Source of the DNA: an uncultured Lachnospiraceae bacterium
GTDB lineage: Bacteria; Bacillota; Clostridia; Lachnospirales; Lachnospiraceae
Direction: 5' to 3'
Assembly (NCBI GenBank): GCA_910578085.1
Contig: CAJTPM010000067.1
Span: forward strand, 1-12,279
Length of the DNA: 12,279 nt
How positions within the stretch are numbered: the first letter of the stretch is position 1; each line of letters begins with the position of its first letter. Both the position numbers and the translations under genes were made by a program. Of this stretch, positions 6,661-12,238 are shown piece after piece. A model generated the notes under the pieces. The model saw nothing but the letters and a program-made list of their open reading frames with translations, did no database searches and had not been told where the DNA came from.

Positions 6661-7539
6661 ATGAACACAAAGAAACTACTTGCATTAGCCCTTGGAGGGG
6701 TAATGCTTGTGGGATGCTTGGCCGGGTGCAGTACCGCAGCGGCATCCCAAGGCGGAACCTCCCAGCTCGGAACGGCTTCCCCACCGATGACGGAGGCATC
6801 CGAGCAGACTATCGTTGCGGTTGCTGAAGGCAACGGTTCCCCCACCGAAATTTCCTATGAAGAACTGTTCAAACCCTATGCGCAGTTTGGCCTGACATAC
6901 GATGCCAGCAAAAACGAACTGACATACAATGGGAAAGCGGTACGGTGGTTTGAGGACTACTATACCGTGGAGAACGGGATACAGGCCGGAAACGACTTTT
7001 TCAACGAGAATGGCGTGGTTGATGTATATGCTGTCCGTGACTTCACCAGCATTGTCCGCGCCGAAGATGGTTCTTTCGACCCCAGCGGAAAGCTGACTGG
7101 TGTAAAGGAGTTTTCGTCGGAAGAATTTGCCGCCCGTGACATTGAGGCAATCAAAAATCCGCCTCCCACCGTTGCCTTAACTGGTGATCCGCCCTCCGCA
7201 AAGGAACTTGAAGATATGGCAAAGGAATACGAGGCATTTGGCGTTACCTATGACATCAAAAATGACCAGTGGTATTTCAATGGTGAAAAGGTTCGGTTTT
7301 TCCGGGATGTGCTGACCTCTAATGGCGAGGGGTTGACCAGTGGAAAATTCAAAGGTTCAATGCGTGTTTTGGGGAGCGCAGACGGAACCGTTGACATTTA
7401 TACAGTCCGTGACTTTGCCCACCCGGACACCTCCGGGAATGGAACACTGACTGGCATTGAGAAATATAGTCAAGCGGAATTTGACGAGCATACGCGACAG
7501 GATATCCAGTCCAGCTCTGGCTTTTGTACCGTAGAGTAA
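6661..7539 (+). CDS. Putative lipoprotein with a duplicated domain, 292 aa
   Basis: Signal peptide MNTKKLLALALGGVMLVGC with two candidate lipobox cysteines, LVGC (Cys19) and LAGC (Cys23); the second followed by STAAAS looks most usual. A low-complexity Ser/Gly/Thr spacer (24-65) leads to two related domains of about 95 residues, roughly 69-162 and 187-282. Shared elements are [KE]-Y-x-x-FG[LV]TYD, [YF]NG[KE][AK]VR[WF]F, D[VI]Y[AT]VRDF, LTG[VI][EK] and S[SQ][EA]EF. I do not recognise the domain. ATG 6661 was chosen because it gives a clean signal peptide; ATG 6646 in the same frame is also possible. The terminator before it and the shared operator suggest it is a surface effector or sensor of the adjacent two-component system, not merely a neighbour. 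Confidence 0.85.
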   Translation: MNTKKLLALALGGVMLVGCLAGCSTAAASQGGTSQLGTASPPMTEASEQTIVAVAEGNGSPTEISYEELFKPYAQFGLTYDASKNELTYNGKAVRWFEDYYTVENGIQAGNDFFNENGVVDVYAVRDFTSIVRAEDGSFDPSGKLTGVKEFSSEEFAARDIEAIKNPPPTVALTGDPPSAKELEDMAKEYEAFGVTYDIKNDQWYFNGEKVRFFRDVLTSNGEGLTSGKFKGSMRVLGSADGTVDIYTVRDFAHPDTSGNGTLTGIEKYSQAEFDEHTRQDIQSSSGFCTVE

Positions 7540-7549
7540 AAACTGCCGC

Positions 7550-7576
7550 ACGACGGCAAAAGAAAAAAGCCGTCGT
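7550..7576 (+). repeat. Perfect hairpin just after the lipoprotein gene
   Basis: ACGACGGC (7550-7557) pairs with GCCGTCGT (7569-7576) around an A-rich 11-nt loop. There is no U-run after it on the plus strand, so it is not a classical terminator in that direction, though it may stabilise the 3' end of the lipoprotein mRNA. Confidence 0.6.
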
Positions 7577-7645
7577 ATGGTAGCTACTCATAAAACAGTA
7601 TCAATCAACAAACTGAAATAGGGTAGCTGTCATACAGGGTGCAGG

Positions 7646-7687
7646 AAAAGACGAGTGAGAAGCGATTGCTTTTTACCCGTCTTTTTT
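7646..7687 (+). terminator. Probable terminator for the lipoprotein transcript
   Basis: AAAAGACG (7646-7653) pairs with CGTCTTTT (7678-7685) and is followed by further T residues. The long loop and A/T-rich stem make it moderate in strength. It is the first T-tailed hairpin after the lipoprotein stop. Confidence 0.6.
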
Positions 7688-7863
7688 CTGCCTGTTACGC
7701 AGTAGAAACGCGATTTTGACGATAAAGGTATAAAACCCTTAACTTGCCTTAAATGCGCTCTGAAAGCCGCATAAAATCAAGGGATTTTTATCTCTAAATG
7801 CGAACATACAACAATGAATTGAGAGCGCAAGCGGTCTATCCGATTGCGCTCTTGATTACCCCA
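7688..7863. other. Non-coding stretch with one hairpin
   Basis: No credible gene is seen. AGAGCGCAA (7822-7830) pairs perfectly with TTGCGCTCT (7844-7852), extended by CGG/CCG inside. The stretch lies where a Tn916-like element would carry orf10, xis and int after orf8, but none of these is present. Confidence 0.5.
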
Positions 7864-7937
7864 TAGCAAGGACAGGGAAAACCGTCAAGGACGCGAAGCG
7901 CGAAGTTTATCCTTGACGGCTTTCTCTGGCTTTGCTA
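7864..7937. repeat. 28-bp-arm inverted repeat 3' of the Orf8-like gene
   Basis: Arms 7864-7891 and 7910-7937 pair over 28 positions: 24 Watson-Crick, two G-U and two mismatches, with a perfect core CCGTCAAGGA/TCCTTGACGG. The loop carries its own CGCG-AAG-CGCG hairpin (7892-7902). It ends 4 nt from the stop of the Orf8-like gene and has no U-run. Its right arm resembles that of the large hairpin at the right end of the window (12170-12197), with 20 of 28 positions equal. Confidence 0.8.
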
Positions 7938-7941
7938 CTCG

Positions 7942-8130
7942 TTACCTGTCAAAACGGAATTGCAGGATAGCTTTGATAAGCTGTGTTTTCAAACGTTCTT
8001 GAATATCGTCGTTGATATGTCCCCGGTATTTTGACAGATACTTAATGCGTGGACTGTAATGCTGTAAAACAAGTTCAATCGCTTCTGGCTCTCCGGCAAT
8101 CGCTTTTTCAATGACTTCAAAGGGTACCAA
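7942..8130 (-). CDS. Tn916 Orf8-like helix-turn-helix (HTH_16-type) protein, 62 aa
   Basis: Small protein encoded directly after and overlapping the sigma-like gene, as Orf8 follows Orf7 in Tn916. The sequence VPFEVIEKAIAGEPEAIELV, then LQHYSPRIKYLS, and the tail INDDIQERLKTQLIKAILQF fit the HTH_16 family, thought to act with the sigma-like factor in controlling element genes. Two starts are possible: ATG at 8145, or TTG at 8130-8128. I prefer TTG because a GAGG (complement of 8140-8143) lies 9 nt before it and homologues begin near VPFxVI. The overlap with the sigma gene implies translational coupling. Confidence 0.82.
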   Translation of the reverse strand: MVPFEVIEKAIAGEPEAIELVLQHYSPRIKYLSKYRGHINDDIQERLKTQLIKAILQFRFDR

Positions 8131-8575
8131 TTTTTTGTTCCTCATCTTTTGACTTTAACCATTCCTTTCTTAACTGATTCAATGCTGCGTGCTTCCAGTA
8201 ATTCGCTGTACTTCTGGAACGTCCATATTCATTCCCGATTTTTGTATCGGTATAGCCCAGAAAGAAATACATCAGCAAGACAGTACGCCGCTGTTCTGGA
8301 AGTTTGGAAAGAACATTTGCTAACCATTCACTTGCAACAATAATCTCCTGTCCTTTCACGACAAAGACAGTTGGCTTGTCATACTGCTCAAAGTAATTAT
8401 CTGTTGTAAACGGTTCAAAGGACGTTTCGGACATCAGATAGTCAAGTGATACTTCGTGCTTCTGTTTCCGTCCAAAATCGCGGTATGCACTGATTGCCGC
8501 ATTACGGAGAACAATCTTACAAAAAGCAGCAAAAGAATATTCGACACACTCCATGAATTGTTCAGAATACTTCAT
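8117..8575 (-). CDS. Tn916 Orf7-like sigma-70 family factor, 152 aa
   Basis: Sigma-like regulator with a clear region-4 HTH at about residues 85-140: LANVLSKLPEQRRTVLLMYFFLG, then YTDTKIGNEYGRSRSTANYWKHAALNQLRK. The N-terminal part (CKIVLRNAAISAYRDFGRKQKHEVSLDYL) is a shortened region-2-like helix bundle typical of conjugative-transposon Orf7 proteins. The ATG at 8575 follows a GGGGG-TGATG ribosome-binding region, which can pair with an upstream CCCCC. It sits in an operon with the Orf8-like gene and is preceded by a 200-nt structured leader with a short peptide gene. In Tn916-type elements this pair is part of the induction cascade leading to excision and transfer. Here the downstream xis/int genes are missing, so its targets may lie elsewhere. 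Confidence 0.9.
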   Translation of the reverse strand: MKYSEQFMECVEYSFAAFCKIVLRNAAISAYRDFGRKQKHEVSLDYLMSETSFEPFTTDNYFEQYDKPTVFVVKGQEIIVASEWLANVLSKLPEQRRTVLLMYFFLGYTDTKIGNEYGRSRSTANYWKHAALNQLRKEWLKSKDEEQKIGTL

Positions 8576-8585
8576 TGTTTCATCA

Positions 8586-8608
8586 CCCCCTTTCTTCCCA
8601 GTAGGGGG
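8586..8608 (-). promoter_or_regulatory. Hairpin covering the sigma-factor ribosome binding site
   Basis: On the minus-strand transcript CCCCC (8608-8604) can pair with the GGGGG (8590-8586) that forms the Shine-Dalgarno region of the sigma-like gene, with a 13-nt loop. This could hold translation down until the leader is remodelled. It is a short stem, so the role is inferred. Confidence 0.4.
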
Positions 8609-8618
8609 CTACTACAAC

Positions 8619-8653
8619 AAACGCCCATGCAGCACAGAGCTACATAGGCGTTT
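8619..8653 (-). repeat. Leader hairpin upstream of the sigma-like gene
   Basis: AAACGCC and GGCGTTT, extended by a loosely paired ATG/CAT step, form a stem between 8619-8629 and 8643-8653. On the minus strand the 3' arm is followed by a weak T-rich stretch (GTTTGTTGTAG), so it could be a weak attenuator. Confidence 0.5.
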
Positions 8654-8729
8654 GAATAATGTGATTTATAAAAGTATGTATGATGTACTGATAGTTCATA
8701 TTCATGGGCAGAAATTTCCGTTGTGTTGG

Positions 8730-8780
8730 TTAGGCTTTTTTTAACGAGTTTGATAATGCTTGTATAATGGCAAGTAACAT
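8730..8780 (-). CDS. 16-aa leader peptide upstream of the sigma-like gene
   Basis: Short open frame MLLAIIQALSNSLKKA with a consensus GGAGG (complement of 8788-8792) exactly 7 nt before its ATG. It lies between an upstream terminator hairpin and the leader hairpins of the sigma gene, about 155 nt before the sigma start. The strong ribosome binding site on such a short frame is typical of leader peptides whose translation controls downstream expression. A small membrane-active or toxin-like peptide is an alternative, since the peptide is amphipathic with a basic end. Confidence 0.55.
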   Translation of the reverse strand: MLLAIIQALSNSLKKA

Positions 8781-8799
8781 AATAAAACCTCCGTCTAAA

Positions 8800-8843
8800 A
8801 AGAAAAAGCCGATAGCCGCTATATTTCAAGCGTGCTATCGGCT
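8800..8843 (-). terminator. Rho-independent terminator, minus strand
   Basis: The perfect 10-bp stem AGCCGATAGC (8807-8816) with GCTATCGGCT (8834-8843) is followed on the minus strand by TTTTTCTTTTT. It lies immediately before the leader-peptide ribosome binding site, so it either ends the upstream XRE/KTR transcript or acts as an attenuator for the leader and sigma operon. Confidence 0.85.
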
Positions 8844-9138
8844 CTGCGTCTGTGCGTCTGGCTCTTTAATAACTGATATATTTAGGTGTTTTACATTGAT
8901 TAGTGTTTCATGCTTGCATTTCGGGCAAAATTAGTGAATATTTCACGTTCTGAGAGCCATTGGTACGCTTTTGAGATCCATTTACATTTTGCCAAGCATG
9001 AGGATACTCAAATGGTGCTTCTGTATCAATGACAAGGGCTAACGCCTGCGCTAAAGCGCATCATTGACACAAAATCCCCATTTGAGTAAGGGCAGATAAG
9101 CAAAAGTAAGGGTGGATCTGTTCTGTGAACCATTGGAG
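8844..9138. other. Long structured non-coding region with nested inverted repeats
   Basis: No gene is seen. One inverted repeat pairs CATGCTTG (8909-8916) with CAAGCATG (8993-9000) and GCAAAAT (8925-8931) with ATTTTGC (8986-8992). A second, immediately adjacent, is described separately at 9005-9088. Together about 180 nt can fold, pointing to a structured RNA or a single-stranded DNA structure. Confidence 0.6.
9005..9088. repeat. Three-tier nested inverted repeat
   Basis: The outer stem TACTCAAATGG (9005-9015) pairs with CCATTTGAGTA (9078-9088), 11 bp. The middle stem TCAATGA (9026-9032) pairs with TCATTGA (9061-9067), flanked by TGT/ACA. The inner hairpin TGCGCT-AA-AGCGCA spans 9047-9060. 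All stems are perfect. It sits 3' of the truncated KTR gene. Confidence 0.8.
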
Positions 9139-9297
9139 CTATTCGAAAATATCGCTGGCTCCATTCGGGCATATGTATGGAGCTCTTGGCGTGAAATAAT
9201 CAATTAGTGGAAATCGTTCAAGTACCGTATCTTCTCGTACTTTTAACCGTGTTTTATTACCACAGATGGGGCATAGTATCCAATTATCTAAATTCAA
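9139..9297 (-). pseudogene. Cys-rich KTR-domain protein (Tn916 Orf6-like), 3' truncated, TTG start
   Basis: The first 25 residues, NLDNWILCPICGNKTRLKVR then EDTVLERFPL, are the conserved start of Cys-rich KTR proteins found next to tet genes in Tn916-like elements. In the family FPL is followed by a second zinc knuckle (YCPKC-type). Here the frame instead runs IDYFTPRAPYICPNGASDIF and stops, so the second Cys pair is gone and the fold is probably lost. TTG 9297 is taken as start because GAGGTGG lies 8 nt upstream and the family begins there. The gene follows the XRE gene with almost no gap, suggesting co-transcription. The foreign tail implies a recombination junction at about 9205. Confidence 0.72.
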
Positions 9298-9307
9298 TAA
9301 CACCACC

Positions 9308-9505
9308 TCAATCCTCAACTGTAAATATTTCTTCGATTGAAACTCCAAAGACTTTCGCTATATTCCATGCGAGTACCAATGAGGGATTGTATTTTCCTTT
9401 TTCGAGATTGCCTATTGTTTCGCGACGAACTCCGACTTTAGAAGCAAGTTCTTCTTGTTTCATGTCAAAACGCACACGATATTCTTTTATCCTATTTTTA
9501 ATCAT
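9308..9505 (-). CDS. XRE-family repressor-like regulator, 65 aa
   Basis: Compact Cro/C1 HTH protein. The HTH runs from KQEELASKVGVRRETIGNLE to KGKYNPSLVLAWNIAKVFGV, with the usual ending SIEEIF. ATG 9505 follows an AAAAGGGGC element, and the frame overlaps the end of the DUF3796-like gene by 8 nt. The longer in-frame start at 9577 would read through that gene and is rejected. Such small XRE proteins next to DUF3796 membrane proteins usually act as paired autoregulators. By position it also corresponds to the Orf9 repressor of Tn916, although gene orientation differs. Confidence 0.9.
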   Translation of the reverse strand: MIKNRIKEYRVRFDMKQEELASKVGVRRETIGNLEKGKYNPSLVLAWNIAKVFGVSIEEIFTVED

Positions 9506-9854
9506 TATCTGCCCCTTTTCGTTCTTTCCATTCCAAAATAATAAGTGCAAGAGTAAATGCAAAGATTGTAACTGCAAAACTCAATCCAAAGGACATAGGG
9601 ACAGCTTTAGTTCCGTCGTAAACATAGGAACATACAAACATAAAAGGAACAAGAGAAATCATTTCTGACATAAATGCAAACGTAGCTGCTTTCTGGACAT
9701 TAAGTCGAAAAAACTCATCGGGGATTACCCAAAAATATCGAATGTAATATGCAAATCCCAAAAATCCATATAACCCAGTATTCTCGGTACACCAACCTAA
9801 AATAGCTATTAGTGCCAAGAGAGATAAAAATCCTAAATAGTTGATTTTTTTCAT
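9498..9854 (-). CDS. DUF3796-like four-helix membrane protein, 118 aa
   Basis: Integral membrane protein with hydrophobic segments at about 7-23, 28-45, 58-78 and 87-107. The sequence features KKINYLGFLSLLALI, CTENTGLYGFLGF, YYIRYFWVIPDEFF and the C-terminal LIILEWKERKGA are those I associate with DUF3796, a family of unknown function often encoded with a small XRE regulator. GGAGG lies 9 nt upstream of the ATG, and a consensus promoter precedes it by about 50 nt. The stop codon overlaps the XRE gene start, so the two are translationally coupled. A role in sensing or in modulating the XRE protein is inference. Confidence 0.85.
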   Translation of the reverse strand: MKKINYLGFLSLLALIAILGWCTENTGLYGFLGFAYYIRYFWVIPDEFFRLNVQKAATFAFMSEMISLVPFMFVCSYVYDGTKAVPMSFGLSFAVTIFAFTLALIILEWKERKGADND

Positions 9855-9903
9855 AGTAGTTTTCCTCCTTTTTTTTGTGGTGTATTTCGCACTTTATGTT
9901 ATA

Positions 9904-9932
9904 AATATACCACGTAAGAAGTTTCGTGTCAA
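9904..9932 (-). promoter_or_regulatory. Consensus promoter of the DUF3796-XRE-KTR operon
   Basis: On the minus strand a perfect TTGACA (9932-9927), a 17-bp spacer and TATATT (9909-9904). It is the strongest promoter in the window by eye and drives the first gene of this regulatory block. Confidence 0.85.
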
Positions 9933-10203
9933 GCGTTAATAAAGGTACTGGAAATAGAGGAAACATGAACAGGGGGGCGAATAGCTTATCCGTAACTAAA
10001 CAACAAGTTAGAAAGCGTTATAATCTTTGCAGTTTGCAATTTTTTTCTTTCGCTTTTGTTTGGCATTTTAGAAACTTTTCCGTAGTAGGAGATAAGAAAA
10101 AATTTTTGAAAAAATTCTCTCAAAACTTCGGCAAAATTGCTCTGTGTGGTGTTGTAGGTATTGAGAGGAAAAGCAGTGGGTTTGGGAAACTTCCCAACAA
10201 GCA
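9933..10203. other. Non-coding stretch before parB, no supported gene
   Basis: Frames of 115 aa (plus) and 72 aa (minus) overlap each other here, but both are Phe/Lys/Asn-rich with no recognisable domain. A 16-bp palindrome of TTGGGAA and TTCCCAA around AC lies at 10182-10197. An A/T-rich self-complementary run lies around 10098-10119. Confidence 0.5.
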
Positions 10204-10243
10204 AAAATCGCCCGCTGTCGGCAGACAGAAAACGGACGATTTT
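10204..10243. terminator. Bidirectional terminator-like hairpin
   Basis: AAAATCG-C-CCG (10204-10214) pairs with CGG-A-CGATTTT (10233-10243), with an inner CTGTC-GGCA-GACAG hairpin. A residues on the left and T residues on the right allow termination from either side. Confidence 0.65.
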
Positions 10244-10350
10244 ACGGAAAGGGTACCTCTTTCCTATGAATGAGTTTTAATAGGAACACTGTAATATCAA
10301 GGCTTTTTGGAGCCAGCAACCACAAAAAATATTATTTGAGCTATCACATT

Positions 10351-10396
10351 ACGCAGAAAGCCGTCCGGCATGAAAAAACGGGCGGCTTTTTTGCGT
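10351..10396 (+). terminator. Terminator or attenuator hairpin ahead of parB
   Basis: AAAGCCGTCCG (10357-10367) pairs with CGGGCGGCTTT (10379-10389) with one mismatch, followed by more T residues. ACGCA and TGCGT flank it as an outer stem. It lies about 90 nt before the parB start and insulates the gene or attenuates its transcript. Confidence 0.8.
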
Positions 10397-10438
10397 GGAT
10401 AGCCGGGAGGGAGGCGAAAAAATAGTAACAAACTTTTA

Positions 10439-10453
10439 GCACAAGATTTGTGC
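10439..10453. promoter_or_regulatory. Palindromic operator candidate upstream of parB
   Basis: GCACAA-GAT-TTGTGC is a perfect 6-bp inverted repeat around 3 nt. It lies about 33 nt before the parB start and just upstream of the AAAGGAGG ribosome binding site. A dimeric regulator, possibly the HTH protein or ParB itself, could bind here. I could not place -10 and -35 boxes with confidence. Confidence 0.45.
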
Positions 10454-10485
10454 AACATTCACGAAATTAAAAAAGGAGGTAACGA

Positions 10486-11994
10486 ATGGCAGACGAAAAA
10501 TTAAACGTGAGCCCGGAGGAAAATCCCCAGCCCAGCTTGTTCGATGCCGGCCCGGAGGGTGCTCCTGCCCAGGACGCTCCCACCCCGGAGCCCCCGGCCC
10601 CGGAGAACGCCCCCGAGCAGACTGGCGGCGAACCACCCGCCCAGGATGCCCCGGCGGGTGCTCCCGGCGAGGTGAGTGTCTCCGCTGACCAGATTGAAAA
10701 GCTGATGGCGGAGCGGCGGGCGGCGGAACGTGCGGAGGTGGAAAAGAACGAGCCGCCCGAACCGGAACAGCCGCCCACCCCGGCCCCGGAGGAAAAGGCC
10801 ACCGGGGAAAAGGGACCCGCCAAAAAGGACAAGGCCGCCAAGGAAAAAGCGCCCGAGCCGGATAAGCCCAAGGGCAGGCGGGGCCGCAAGCCCAAGGAAG
10901 AAAAGGCGGGGCCCGGCGAACCGGGAGGGACGGGGGCCCGCAAGGGCCGCCCACCCAAGGCTGACAAGGCGGCCCCCGACAAGCCCCCGTCCCCACCTCG
11001 AGACAAAATGTCCCAAGGCAAGGGCGGAAAGGCCGCCGCGGTAAAGGGCAAGGAAGAGGCCCCCGCCGCTCCCCAGCCTGCGCCGGAGCCGCCGCCCCAG
11101 CCCCGTGACGCGACCCGCGCTGAAAAGGAAGAGATCGTCTATCTCAAACTTTCGGAGCTGTTCCCGTTCAAAGACCATCCTTTCGGTGTGCGGGACGATG
11201 CGGAAATGAAAGGGCTTGTGGAGTCCGTCAAGGACAACGGCGTACACCAGCCCGCGCTGGTGCGTCCCCGGGAGGGCGGCGGCTATGAAATCATCGCGGG
11301 CCACCGCCGCCAGAGGGCCAGTGAGCTGGCCGGGTTTGCAAATATGCCTTGTATCGTCCGCAACATGACGGATGACGAGGCCATCCTTGCGATGACGGAC
11401 GACAACCTGCGCCACCGGGAAAAGATTCTGCCGATGGAAAAGGCCCAGTCGCTGAAAATGCAGGTGGAGGCCATCAGCCATCAAGGGACGAAGATGGAGG
11501 GCGTGGCCGCCGGGGACGTTGGAAAACGCTCCACGGAAATCGTGGGGGAACGGAACGGCATGAACTACAAGCAGGTACAGCGGTATATCCGGCTGACCGA
11601 GCTTGTGCCGGAGCTCCAGTCTATGGTGAACGAGAAAAAGCTGTCTTTCACCCCCGCTGTTGAAATTTCGTTCATCAAGCCCAAAAACCAGAGGTTTATC
11701 GCCGTTTCCATTGAGGGCGAGCAGGCATCTCCCTCGCTCTCCCAGGCCCAGGAGCTCCGCAAGCTGGATAAGGACGGGAAACTGAACGGCGATGTGATTG
11801 ACGGCATTTTGAGCCGTGAGAAAAAGGAGGTAGACAAGGTGATTATTTCCGCCGCTGAACTGAACAAGTATTTCGGCAAGGACACCACGCCCCGGGAGAT
11901 GAAAGACCAGATTATGTCCCTGCTGGATGCGTGGAAAGAGAAACAGCCCCCAGAGCGCACCGCGCCGGAGAAAAAGACTGACCGGGAAAAGTAA
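10486..11994 (+). CDS. ParB/Spo0J-family protein with long disordered N-terminus, 502 aa
   Basis: Partition-type DNA-binding protein. Residues 1 to about 210 are Pro/Glu/Lys/Ala-rich and surely disordered, including basic GRRGRKPKEEK and KGRPPKADK stretches resembling AT-hooks. The ParB N-terminal CTPase domain starts near IVYLKLSELFPF (217), with the ParB box GHRRQRAS at 272-279 and the TDDNLRHREKILPMEKAQSL segment after it. An HTH follows at about 345-385 (GMNYKQVQRYIRLTEL ... LSFTPAVEIS), then a charged C-terminal helix. AAAGGAGG precedes ATG 10486. Known ParB proteins are roughly 280-300 aa, so the extension is notable. No ParA is encoded in the window. In Clostridial integrative elements such genes open the plasmid-like maintenance and transfer module, which fits the change to GC-rich DNA here. 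Confidence 0.92.
   Translation: MADEKLNVSPEENPQPSLFDAGPEGAPAQDAPTPEPPAPENAPEQTGGEPPAQDAPAGAPGEVSVSADQIEKLMAERRAAERAEVEKNEPPEPEQPPTPAPEEKATGEKGPAKKDKAAKEKAPEPDKPKGRRGRKPKEEKAGPGEPGGTGARKGRPPKADKAAPDKPPSPPRDKMSQGKGGKAAAVKGKEEAPAAPQPAPEPPPQPRDATRAEKEEIVYLKLSELFPFKDHPFGVRDDAEMKGLVESVKDNGVHQPALVRPREGGGYEIIAGHRRQRASELAGFANMPCIVRNMTDDEAILAMTDDNLRHREKILPMEKAQSLKMQVEAISHQGTKMEGVAAGDVGKRSTEIVGERNGMNYKQVQRYIRLTELVPELQSMVNEKKLSFTPAVEISFIKPKNQRFIAVSIEGEQASPSLSQAQELRKLDKDGKLNGDVIDGILSREKKEVDKVIISAAELNKYFGKDTTPREMKDQIMSLLDAWKEKQPPERTAPEKKTDREK
11000..11019. repeat. Palindromic repeat copy 1, inside parB
   Basis: GAGACA-AAA-TGTCCCAAGGC lies within the codons for Arg-Asp-Lys-Met-Ser-Gln-Gly. It equals the sequence at 12000-12019 except that the central AAA is TTT there. 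Confidence 0.7.
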
Positions 11995-12025
11995 GCCTTG
12001 AGACATTTTGTCCCAAGGCTTTTCT
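11995..12025 (+). terminator. parB terminator, also palindromic repeat copy 2
   Basis: It begins immediately after the parB stop codon. GCCTTGAGACA pairs with TGTCCCAAGGC around TTT, with a single A-C mismatch, followed by TTTTCTCTTT. Its core repeats the parB-internal element exactly 1000 nt upstream. Confidence 0.85.
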
Positions 12026-12072
12026 CTTTCCCGCGCCCCTCCCCCGCGTCCTGCATGGCGTTCTTTTAGAGA

Positions 12073-12235
12073 GGGGCTCTGGTGGTATATCCCCCGTCGC
12101 CGCCTGCTACTGAGCACAGCCGGGAGTGGGCAGTCAAGGGGCGGAACGCCCGCCGCCTGCGGCGGCTTGCCCTTGACGGCCCGCCCCGGCTGTGCCACCC
12201 CTTCCGGCGCGGCGGGGGATATATCCTCCAGAGCC
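12073..12235. repeat. Large nested inverted repeat downstream of parB
   Basis: Several stems nest concentrically. The outer arms, 12075-12095 and 12214-12235, are near-identical in complement (GGCTCTGG...ATATCCCCC). Next, GCACAGCCGGG (12114-12124) pairs with CCCGGCTGTGC (12185-12195), then GGGC with GCCC, GTCAAGGG (12133-12140) with CCCTTGAC (12170-12177), and finally GCCGCC-TGC-GGCGGC (12152-12166). No gene is present in this stretch. Confidence 0.85.
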
Positions 12236-12238
12236 GCC

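Noticed and set aside
7540..7940. Hairpin series considered as a CRISPR array or an IS end
   Set aside because: The repeats are inverted, not evenly spaced direct repeats, and no transposase or flanking target duplication is visible.
8572..8829. 85-aa minus frame spanning the leader of the sigma-like gene
   Set aside because: It crosses the leader hairpins, has no ribosome binding site, and its composition (Tyr/His/Ser/Cys) is not protein-like. The 16-aa leader frame with GGAGG is the better candidate.
9207..9668. 153-aa plus frame opposite the KTR, XRE and DUF3796 genes
   Set aside because: Antisense shadow of three better supported coding frames.
9926..10273. 115-aa plus frame and overlapping 72-aa minus frame between the DUF3796 promoter and parB
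   Set aside because: No domain, Phe/Lys-rich, and the plus frame starts over a promoter and runs into a terminator hairpin. A weak GAGG before an internal ATG at 9965 keeps a small doubt.
10436..11051. Pro/Gly/Ala-rich minus frames (186 and 194 aa) and a 104-aa plus frame in the parB N-terminal region
   Set aside because: Low-complexity frames arising from the repetitive GC-rich code of the parB extension.
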